DNA of 64,000 nucleotides, taken from positions 3,348,001 through 3,412,000 of the forward strand of contig CM074130.1 of the NCBI GenBank assembly GCA_037178625.1. Reading direction: 5' to 3'. Both the position numbers and the translations under genes were made by a program. The notes below the pieces were generated by a model. It did not search any database, was not told the origin of the DNA, and saw only the letters and a list, made by a program, of their open reading frames with translations. Shown piece after piece: positions 21,128-29,858 of this stretch (its first letter is position 1; each line of letters opens with the position of its first letter). This DNA comes from Skeletonema tropicum. Its lineage: Eukaryota > Bacillariophyta > Thalassiosirophyceae > Thalassiosirales > Thalassiosiraceae.

Positions 21128-22986
21128 TTATTTCTTGTCTCCTCCATCATCGTTGCGATCGTCTGCAGGGCGAGCACGCTGAATGCGTTTGATCAAGTCG
21201 GAAGTGGACAAGCCTTTCGTCCGTGGCAATGGTCGAGCGATCCCCATCTTTCGTGGAACAGAGTAATAAGGATCGTCGTCTGGGTTTGGATATCTTTCTA
21301 GGTATTCTTCCCCGTAAGCTACCACGTGTATTTGATGGTAATCAAGGAATTCTTTTGTTATACCAAAGCAAGGACAATTTTGAATAACTTTCGTCACACT
21401 TTTGCATGCCTCTACTTCAGCACACCTCTCATCATGTGACATGATTGGAGGGCGTTTGTAAGCAGAAGCATCTTTGTCTCCCACAACCCCAACAAAGAGA
21501 CGGTTACCAAACATGAGTGCCCGTCTAAAGAGAGTCTTGTGGCCTATGTGACATAAATCATACACCCCGTCGCAGTAGACGTTGCGGCACACTGTCATCA
21601 ACGGCATATTCAAATAGGAACACAGATCAGCAAATACTGCAATGTAGTAGACAACCACTAGAAAAATGATTGTTGCATGACTCAGAACCGCAGCACTGGA
21701 CATAACCACGACCCAAGGATGAATCTCTCTCCCTGCCATTTTAGAAAGCGTGACATCAGAAGTGAGTACTGCTAAAAACAGTCCATCAACTACCACATCC
21801 ACCGTAGTCACCACGCCCTCACCAGTGGACGGATAGAAGCCCCACCGAATAAATACTGCAGGAATGAATCGCATCATCAAGCAGAAAATGATGCCGAAAC
21901 GACTCCAATTATGCTCCTTTCTCAGCAAAAAAGTCTTCACCAATGCAAGGACGTACATTGTCACATAAAACAATTGGATCATTTCAGGGCCAAGCCTGTC
22001 TGGGTCAGTGATTATGTCTTTGATTCCATCCCGAATTTCAATGTCATGTTTGTCGTCCAAATGTGCAACAAATCTGTGAAGTGTAACTTCATACAGACGT
22101 ATCAACCAATCTAGTCCAAAGACACCTCGCAATGCAAGTGTTACAACCACCATCAAGATTACCTCTCCAGGACCCGTCAGAACATTGTATCTTAATCCCG
22201 CATTGCGATGAAATGCACTCAAGTGTTTGGTAAACACTACCAACTGACTGGCCTGTACTGCATACCACTGAGTGACACTGCTGGTTCCTCCCAAACAATA
22301 TGTGGCCAATATAATAAGAAAGACCGTCGAGCAGCAATCGCAACTATACTTGAAGAGTTCGCCCAAAGCACTCCTTTGTCGCAATCTATCGGCATGCCGA
22401 GAGTCAACACTATTTGTGACGAAGAAAATCAATATATTCGCCACAGCAAACCATGTGCAGGCGGTGGGGAAAATAGCTCCGTACAAATTTTGGACATACC
22501 ACGCTTGCCCCAAACAAGCACTTTAGATCGCCAACGTGAAAGGGGAGAGAAATGTAATTAGATGAATAGGTAAAAAAGTCAATTTCAATAGAGATCCATT
22601 GCATAAAAGTGCTCTGAAGGAGGCCAAGCGGGAGACCGTGAGGTCTACAACCTGCCTTCAGACTTATCCCCCCAAAAAAATATATTGTGTTTGTGCACTT
22701 ACAACCCAGCAGCGGTGATAACATTCGGAGCCACATTATCAGGAATGAGACCAGCAATTCGATCAAATGAGTTCTTCGTAGCACGGTGGGTGAGAGATTT
22801 ATCGTTGATTTCTTCTTGCCATCGTGAAAAGGTTCGCTTTTCAGCCGCATTTAGAAACAATTCCAGCCATCCCTCCGTCGTGATACTATCCAGTTTAGAA
22901 GTGAGCGCTGAGAAGCTGCTGCTCGATTGGATAGAAGACAGCGGTGACGTCAGGTCGCCGCTACCGTTACGAGCAATTTCTGCCAT
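21128..22986 (-). CDS. Fusion: CDP-alcohol-phosphotransferase-like membrane domain + phospho-base cytidylyltransferase
   Basis: Two exons (22986-22703, 22520-21128; 182-bp GT-AG intron) give 558 aa. Residues 1 to about 75 are soluble. From IPDNVAPNVITAAG onward (residue ~80) the protein has the membrane layout of choline/ethanolamine phosphotransferases, with a motif region SVDSRHADRLRQRSALGELF. From about residue 405 comes a complete cytidylyltransferase domain: VYCDGVYDLCHIGHKTLF with the HIGH nucleotide motif, VVGDKDASAYKRPPIMSHDE, VAYGEEYL and RTKGLSTSDLIKRI (the RTxGxST motif). Both steps belong to the Kennedy pathway of PE/PC synthesis and are normally separate proteins. The phosphotransferase signature is degenerate. 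Ethanolamine versus choline preference is undecided. Confidence 0.85.
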
Positions 22987-23376
22987 GATATTATTGCCGA
23001 TGACTCTGTTGGAGAGGAGATACAAAGTCAAGCAATGCGTGGCTGTTCGTCCAAGGGTAAATAATGTTCGTCACCACAAAAAAGAGGAACGCAAAAAGCA
23101 AAAAATAAGATCCAAAAAGGAATCCGAAATAGGCGGCGGGACAGGCGTATTGTACGCTATTGTACGTACGTTTGTGACAGTATTTAGAACACTAATAAAA
23201 GATGGATAGATGCAGAGTACCGAGCTGCTGCATGAACATGACAGATAAGACTCTCTAGAGAGAGAGGTACCAAGGAAACAAGTTTGTATTGATACCAACT
23301 AGAGTGAAGATATCCCTATTTTATATCTAATCCTAAAGTATATAAATGCAACAAACTTTTCAAGATGGTGAGGTGG
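22987..23376. other. Intergenic, no gene seen
   Basis: The upstream region of the fusion gene and the 3' side of the next minus-strand gene. An A-rich segment (23080-23130) and a direct TATTGTACGTA-like doublet near 23150-23170 are visible. No coding sequence is supported. Confidence 0.4.
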
Positions 23377-25148
23377 TTAATCGTACCTTGATTCTTCATA
23401 ACTACCGGATGATGAGCCAGACAGAGATGTTCCGTAAGTCATACTGTCATATTCCGGCATTGTTGATGCATAAGAAGATTGTAAAAAGCTATCATCGATG
23501 GAGGAGGGTGCAGAAGACGAGCCATCGGTCAGAGTATAATCTGAGTCTTCTTCGGATGCACCTTCAGTTGCAGAAGCAGAACTGAAAGTGTTACTGTCTT
23601 GATCTCGAAGAGATAAGGAGAAGCTCTGCGATTGGGTGCGACTACCAAGTTCCGAAGCTGAAGATTGCCCCATCGAGCTTCCCTTCCCTACAACACTCAT
23701 AAACGACAAAGAGTCACTTTTGCTAGCACTATAATGCTGCGCATAGGTCCCTTTAGAACCCAAGCCGAGGCTCATATACTCTGCATCAGACATCTGCTCA
23801 TTTGAAGGGTCTTGAACAGAAGGGATTTTAGACACTACATCTACATGAACGTTGGCCTTGGTATTTCTGTCCATAAGGGAAGAAGCGGAAGAAGACATGT
23901 TTGAGTGCTTCGTAGTTGTGGCATTGTCACGAATCACTTCGGGTTCGTCTCGGATAGCTAACTTGCCCGGAAAAGAGTGGATCTCTTCGGGTTCGTCTCT
24001 GACAACTAACTTTCCAGCAACGGAGTGAGTAATTGTTGAGCAACCACCAATGGACTCGGAATGATGTACAACATCACACGGGGCAACATGAATGTACGCG
24101 CTTGGTGGAGGAGGAGGCGAAAGAAATTGACTTGAGGTCTCAATTTTCAACCCCTCAACATGAGTTGCAAGACCTTCGTCAACAGAATATTCCTTCACTT
24201 CTTCCAGAACTGAGAAATCAGGCAGCTGAGTTTCAGTGGCACACATTCCACATCGGAAGAGAGATTTCTGTGATGTGCATGATTGGAACAAAAATATCAA
24301 GTTAGCTTGTCGAGCGGTTTGCAGAGTAGAGTGATCAAAAGATATATGTTACTCACAAGTATTCCATCCTTCTTCTTTGTTTTCTTTGACCTATTGCCAA
24401 TGTATGCCGACTTTGTTTTCGGCTCGATGTGCAGAGAATGCCTTTGTACATTATCAGAAACTACTTGTTCACCTGGTTCTACAACAGTAGCTGCTCCGCT
24501 CGCAAGGTTCGTAGTGACGAATGACCTAGCCACTGGCATATTGTCTTTTGAAATTTTGGCAATGTATTCCTGCTGTAGTAAGGGACCAGTACGAGAAGAA
24601 TTCGCATCATCTGCAATCACTGCTGGCTCTCTTGCTTCTTTGCTACTTTTCACATCTCTCATGCTGACGAATGATCTAGCCACTGAGGATCCAGTACGCG
24701 ACGAATGTGATTGCGTTACAGCGCCTCCAAACACTGCTGCATCTCTTGCTTCTTCGCTACTTTTCACATCACTCATGCTGATGAATGATCTAGCCACTGA
24801 GGATCCAGTACGCGATGAATGTGATTGCGTTACAGCGCCTCCAAACACTGCTGCATCTCTTGCTTCTTTGCTGAGTACCCACGACGTGTTCTGCGGCTTG
24901 GCATGTTGTGCTTGAGCTCTGTTGACATACTCAGCTTGCTTTTCTTTGCCCCGAAGTTTAAGGATTGCATTTGCTACTTCATCTCTGCTTCTGTATTCAT
25001 AGTTGATAGTGTAATGACTGGATTCTTTGCTCTGTGCCGCAAGCGTAGTACCTTGTTTTGACTCCTCCTCTTCATTGGACGATTGCATTCGGAACATGTC
25101 AATGTCGTCGACCACCTTGCGGCGGCTCTTACCAACTTGAGCCCGCAT
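23377..25148 (-). CDS. Unknown Ser-rich protein with internal 38-residue repeats
   Basis: Two exons (25148-24357, 24267-23377; 89-bp GT-AG intron with a CTAAC branch-site candidate) give about 560 aa. In-frame TAA TAA lies just above the ATG, so this start is well supported. I recognise no family. The first exon is polar and basic (VGKSRRKVVDDIDMF) and carries two nearly identical 38-residue repeats (EARDAAVFGGAVTQSHSSRT...) plus a decayed third. A KKTKKKDG basic patch precedes the splice junction, which continues KSLFRCGMCATETQLPDF, a possible single CxxC zinc site. The last 250 residues are Ser-rich and acidic and end GSSSGSYEESRYD. It is likely disordered and possibly a phosphoprotein; function unknown. 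Confidence 0.65.
24634..24861 (-). repeat. In-frame 114-bp tandem duplication inside the Ser-rich gene
   Basis: Two adjacent 114-bp units (about 24634-24747 and 24748-24861) differ at only a few bases, and a more diverged third lies downstream in the gene. The period is a multiple of three, so the coding frame is kept. Confidence 0.85.
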
Positions 25149-26145
25149 CTTTTATTAGCACTGCTGTTTTCTTTAGCTTTTGTTCTTCCTCTGTAGCATA
25201 TCGCTCATTGAGCTGCACTAGATACAACTGAGCAAACAAACAAGAGAGAAAGTAGATAGAAGTAGAAGGTATTTTGTTGTGCGGCACATGCGAATCACCG
25301 CCCAGGGCAGAAAGACAAAAATGGCGATATTTCAAGAAAATTCGCACTGATAAGTGAGAAAGTATCCGAAAGTTCAAGAAGCCTTTCCGAAAGGACAGGA
25401 TTCTTATTGAGATGCGTGTCTGAAAAAAGAGGCCACAAAGCAAGCTACCGCGTAAAAAAATTGCGAATCGCATTTAGGTCCCGAGTTGGAACTCGTGAAT
25501 CACCTTTTTTACTAGCGAACTCCACACAAAATCCACTCAAAATTTCCTTAAATTCATCCTACTCCCAACAACCATGCGGACAAACCTAGTCCACAGCCTG
25601 ATTAAGAGTTATGGTAGGATTGTAACACCATCAACCAGCTATTATATGATAGCCCATATTGTTAGCTTTCTATAGAACCACTGGTCAGCATTTCAACTAC
25701 TATATTCGCCATGCAGTATTTGAGCAACATTGGACATGTGGGGTCAGGAGGAGATTATTGTTAGTGATTTTTTCTAGGTAAAATGACGAAATCGCTACTA
25801 TGTTATCTCCATCAGTAATAGATATAAATTGTTCAATTAAGGAATAATCATATTCGAATAGACTTCAGTTTGGCATCCTCAATAGCCTTTTTTGTCGAAG
25901 GTCTATTTATGAGCCTGCTATAGTGTAGGTACTGACATGGTTGTTTGCTGCTTTTTGTTAGTGTTTGTTACCATTCGCAATTTTTTGCCATTCGCAATTT
26001 TTTGGCGCGGTAGCAAGGCGCAAGAGGCAGGGCGGGCAGAATAAGCAGATTGCAGATTTGCTCGTTGCGCGAAGTAGGTAGGCGCTGCAACAGCCAAGAA
26101 GTGGTAGTAGCTGCATCTCTAGAGAGCTCTAGTAGATAGAGGACC
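25149..26145. other. Intergenic, 1 kb, no gene seen
   Basis: A divergent spacer between the Ser-rich gene and the cyclophilin. It contains a perfect 17-bp tandem pair (CCATTCGCAATTTTTTG at 25971-25987 and 25988-26004), about 140 bp above the cyclophilin start. The 114-codon minus-strand frame next to the Ser-rich gene overlaps that gene's start in another frame and has no clear homology; it is probably 5' UTR. Confidence 0.45.
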
Positions 26146-26878
26146 ATGGCGTCAACTAATTCTCCATCGACATGGACGCATGTTCAGTTTGACACGTCTA
26201 TGGGCAGCTTTGTAATCGAGTTATATTATAGGTGAGGTGAGAGTGTCTCTTCTCTTGATCAAGTGTCAACTGTGCTTCATGCGTCTTATGTAAATTTTAA
26301 TTAACCTTGTCAACAGACATACTCCGCGGACGTGTTACAATTTAGCTGCGTTGGCACACGCCGGCTACTACAATGGAACAATTTTCCATCGAATTATCAA
26401 GGATTTTATGATTCAGGGGGGCGACCCTACCGGAACTGGACGAGGGTAAGTCGACACTTATTTCAAATTTTTTGCATGAATCTTGATTAAATATCTGATC
26501 TTAGTTCACATTATGATATCTTTATTTAGGGGTGAAAGTGTATACGGTGGAAAATTTGAAGATGAAATAACACGCAATCTCAAACATGTGGGGGCGGGAG
26601 TGGTTTCAATGGCGAATGCTGGCCCGAATACGAATGGTTCTCAATTTTTCATTACTCTCAAACCAACACCTTTTCTCGATGGAAAACACACAATATTTGG
26701 GCGAATTTATTCTGGGATGGGAGTAATTCAGCGCATGGGATTAGTTGCTACAGATGGAGAAGATAGACCAACGAGTGAGGTAAAGATACATCGAGCAGTG
26801 GCATTGTATGGGCCTCCAGATTCTTTGTCAAGTAATGGTGCTGGTCAAGCACAGTACGCTCAGATTACAGCCAGTTGA
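26146..26878 (+). CDS. PPIL1: Peptidyl-prolyl cis-trans isomerase, PPIL1-type cyclophilin
   Basis: Three exons (26146-26231, 26317-26445, 26530-26878; introns 85 and 84 bp) give 187 aa. The family is a spliceosome-associated cyclophilin (binds SKIP/SNW1 in animals). The active site is readable: [19 protein letters not shown], then [24 protein letters not shown] and [11 protein letters not shown]. The Trp that contacts cyclosporin A is Phe here (PFLDGKH instead of QWLDGKH). A short C-terminal extension beyond VALYG is Ser/Gly/Gln-rich. A SNW1 homologue, the known partner of PPIL1, lies at the start of this window; 26 kb away this is probably coincidental. Confidence 0.93.
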
Positions 26879-27234
26879 GCGGGAGACACAAAGAAATATC
26901 ATATTGAACCTCTTCACTCTATGTTATAATTGATGTGAGAAGATACTTATAAGCAGATATTCTAATACACACTCATTAATCTATCTCATCGTCAGTGATT
27001 CGAATATTATTTTTGACATTTCAGCCACAAGGCGTCACGCTCATTTGCCGAATTGCATGTTGTGATTGCTCCCCATATTGTCAGTGATTGATATTCACCC
27101 ATAATAAGTCCCACTCTACAGTATCAAATAAGATTTTGTCTCACAAAGTAGTAACTATGATGTCTCCACGACGAGCAACTCTTAGCACGCCCCTCGTCAA
27201 GCAAATAGCCATGTCTGTAGCGCAGAAATACAAT
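26879..27234. other. Intergenic between convergent genes
   Basis: 3' sides of the cyclophilin and of the small plastid protein. AT-rich, with no coding sequence recognised. The 97-codon plus-strand frame at 27088-27381 overlaps the small plastid gene in antisense and is not supported. Confidence 0.4.
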
Positions 27235-27630
27235 TTATCGCTCCCAGAACTTGAAACCAAAGTAGTAAAAGGTGGCAAGGAATGGGGCAACAAATCCACC
27301 ACCCCAGAACCACAAGTTAAATGTCCTTTTCTTGGCCGCAATTTCTTCAGGGGTGGGTGGAGGAGGACGTTCTTTGAGTGACAAAAGTTCAGTAGAAGTC
27401 ATGATGGAAGAATCTTGAGAGATGAAGTTTCCAATGCCACTCTTCAAAGCTGAGTTGTAGGATAGGGGTCCCATTTCTGATGCTGGTTCCGCTACAATTG
27501 GAGCCTGATCCATCATCATGGAGAGCTGGATTGATTTCGAGCGTCCAGATTCGGCGGGGCTCACAAAACATGAGACCGATGCCGACAGGGAGAGGAGAGC
27601 GAGCAGCAGAAATTGGTATGAATCCTTCAT
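27235..27630 (-). CDS. Small plastid-targeted membrane protein, unknown function
   Basis: A single exon of 131 aa. The N-terminus is a signal peptide (MKDSYQFLLLALLSLSASVS) with cleavage predicted at SC-FVSPAES, where the Phe at +1 is the diatom plastid-import hallmark. The mature part has an acidic/Met-rich segment, a Pro-rich KERPPPPTPEEIAAKKRTFN stretch, and one C-terminal transmembrane helix rich in aromatics (FNLWFWGGGFVAPFLATFYY, residues ~104-123), ending FKFWER. The layout resembles small thylakoid or photosystem-associated subunits, but I do not recognise the family. It is divergent from the cyclodeaminase gene. Confidence 0.78.
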   Translation of the reverse strand: MKDSYQFLLLALLSLSASVSCFVSPAESGRSKSIQLSMMMDQAPIVAEPASEMGPLSYNSALKSGIGNFISQDSSIMTSTELLSLKERPPPPTPEEIAAKKRTFNLWFWGGGFVAPFLATFYYFGFKFWER

Positions 27631-27928
27631 CTTAAGCGAACTATTGGCGCCTTCGTAATCAGATTACTTCTATTGATAGTGCAGTGCTGACTTGATGAGG
27701 GTGATTTGGATTATTTTGCGAAAGATCACATCACAACAAAGGAATGCCGCTGACGTTGTTGATCAGTCGAGTCGAGTATCTTTTTCCGCATCTCGCGCTC
27801 ACGCACTCTCCTCGTGCTTTGCGCCTTTGCCTTTGCACTTTACTTAGCACTTTGCATGACGTCGCAAAAGGTACAATTTGCCATCAACTGGAAGTGGATA
27901 GCAAATCATAATAAGTATCTTTCACATC
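27631..27928. promoter_or_regulatory. Divergent promoter region
   Basis: 298 bp between divergent starts of the small plastid protein and the ornithine cyclodeaminase homologue. TGACGT-type words occur at 27751-27757 and 27857-27862, which could be bZIP/CRE-like sites; this is inference. Confidence 0.3.
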
Positions 27929-29011
27929 ATGTTCAAATCAATCGCCCTACAAGCCATCCGAAAGTCCGCAAGAGGTGCAGCTTCTCTTCCCTCGTCAGGC
28001 CTGCAACAGCAGGTGGCAACTCGTGCTTTTGCTACTGCTGGATTTCCTCCTCCCCGTCTCTTCGATTATGAGACTGTCACAAGCAACTTGACAGTGGCCG
28101 ATGCAATCGAGTCCGTAGAAGCGGCTTTCAAGGCGCTTGCAAAGGGAAAGGTCGATGTTCCCATGCCCATGCACATTGGGATTGAAGAATCGTCGGTTGC
28201 TGGTCCTGGAGACTGCCACATTAAGGGGGGGTACGTCTCAGCCACGCCCACCTTTACAGTAAAATTGGCATGTGTCTCCTTCTATAAAAATGTTGAGAAG
28301 GGTCTCCCTCCTGGATCTGGAATTTTCATCGTCGTTAACGCTGTCACCGGTGCTCCTTTGGGCGTCTTTCAGGAGAATCGGTTCATGACTGATTTACGAA
28401 CTGGAGCGGCTGGAGCAGTTGCCATGAAGTACTGCTCATCTCCTGAACAAGATGTAGTAGGATTCATCGGATGTGGCGCAATTGCTAAAAACATGGCTCG
28501 TGCCGCGGCTACAGTGCGTCCTATCAAAGGAATTGCATACGCAATCGATGGTGCAGAGGAATTTGCAGCGGAAATGTCTGCCGAGCTGGGAGTACCATTT
28601 GAAGTTGTGTCCTCTGCCGAAGAGCTTTGTGGCAAGTCGGATATTATTTACACCCAAACACCGGGAGCATCCACAGTATTGGAGAAGGATTGGCTAAACC
28701 CCAAGGGAGTTACTATCATAGCATCTGGATCCGATCAACCAACAAAATGCGAGATACCACCAGATGTTCTTGCAGCATCCAAATACATAAGTGATTTGAC
28801 GAAGCAAACGAGTAAAGTTGGAGAGCTCAGGTCTGCATTGAAGGCTGGTGTAATGACAGAAGCTGATGTGCATGCGGAGTTGGGTGAAGTTGTGAATGGT
28901 GATAAAGTTGGAAGAGAAGGAAATGAAATAATTGTTGTTGATTTGACCGGTACTGGAGCACAAGACGCTGCCATTGGACAAGTTGCATGGGATAAACTTA
29001 GTCAGCTGTGA
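27929..29011 (+). CDS. Ornithine cyclodeaminase/mu-crystallin family oxidoreductase
   Basis: A single exon of 360 aa. Family members are NAD(P)-dependent and include ornithine cyclodeaminase, alanine dehydrogenase, ketimine reductase and opine-type enzymes, so the substrate is uncertain. The visible blocks are FTVKLACVSFYKN (substrate-binding Lys region, about residue 110), FQENRFMTDLRTGAAGAVA (the invariant RTGA motif, about 155), the Rossmann motif GFIGCGAIAKNMAR (about 177) and LEKDWLNPKGVTIIASGSDQ. The C-terminus has LGEVVNGDKVGREGNEIIVV, as in the family. Residues 1-37 are basic and Ser/Ala-rich with RAFATAG, which looks like a mitochondrial presequence. Confidence 0.88.
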   Translation: MFKSIALQAIRKSARGAASLPSSGLQQQVATRAFATAGFPPPRLFDYETVTSNLTVADAIESVEAAFKALAKGKVDVPMPMHIGIEESSVAGPGDCHIKGGYVSATPTFTVKLACVSFYKNVEKGLPPGSGIFIVVNAVTGAPLGVFQENRFMTDLRTGAAGAVAMKYCSSPEQDVVGFIGCGAIAKNMARAAATVRPIKGIAYAIDGAEEFAAEMSAELGVPFEVVSSAEELCGKSDIIYTQTPGASTVLEKDWLNPKGVTIIASGSDQPTKCEIPPDVLAASKYISDLTKQTSKVGELRSALKAGVMTEADVHAELGEVVNGDKVGREGNEIIVVDLTGTGAQDAAIGQVAWDKLSQL

Positions 29012-29858
29012 GATTGGTAAGAAGTGCAGTTAATGTTGTGGTGCGTCTATGGTAAATTCAAGATCGCAGCTAGGAAATGATGTATAAAGACCATATGTCC
29101 ATGTTATACGTGTGATCGTCACTAAAGATTTTCTCTTGTTTGCTGCAGGTTAATACCTTTGTATCTTTCAGAATTGAGACTGCATGAACGACGACTGCGA
29201 AAATGAAGTGGAGCATGAGTTTGGTGCTCGTTTGCCTCGTCCTGCCAGCACACTTCTCCTTGACTTCTTCATTGGTAGATACAGTCTTTTTGACTTTATT
29301 CAGGGACTTGGCAATGCCGAAAACAAGCACGTCCTATCTATCTAGGTCACTCTACTCCGTTGATAACATATTATCAGTACAGCATTTTATTTGTAACGAT
29401 TTTGTGGAGAGTTAGAAAGCAACAGAGGAACCCACGAAAGGAAATGAACATGGCAATGAATTGCAGATGGTCAGTCGTAGAGAGTGATCGTAAAGAATTT
29501 TTACTTTCGCTTGTTCTCTACGCAAGGCTTGAGCCTCCAGGCTGCATTTTGCTGTCATCCAATGAAACAAGAGTATTGAAGTGGCTCTTACAAAGATTTT
29601 CTTTTTCTTTGCTCTGCGCCATTCTTGACCTCTGTGCCCATTAGCCATCAACCAGCTGACAAACACGACAGCACCTACTCCTTGTCTTTGTGAAGAATGT
29701 GTATGGTATGCAGTTTCCTCAAAAACAAAAAATGTGACGCAAAAGTCTTCCAACTCAAAAATCCGCGACTGAAAAAAATGATGATTTGTAAAAATTCGAA
29801 AAAATCGTCAAAAGCAGAATCGATTCTTCTCATTTCTCTTGAATCGAACGAGCGAAGG
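29012..29858. other. Intergenic, no gene seen
   Basis: Between the cyclodeaminase and the EGF-like gene, both plus strand. Several frames of 60-115 codons occur on both strands but none shows protein-like composition or motifs. The final 150 bp before the EGF start is A-rich and is probably its promoter/5' UTR. Confidence 0.4.

Noticed and set aside
25129..25473. 114-codon minus-strand frame above the Ser-rich gene
   Set aside because: Different frame from the downstream gene, no homology, and in-frame stops (TAA TAA) directly precede the chosen ATG; treated as leader.
27088..27381. 97-codon plus-strand frame
   Set aside because: Overlaps the small plastid protein in antisense and shows no signal or motif.
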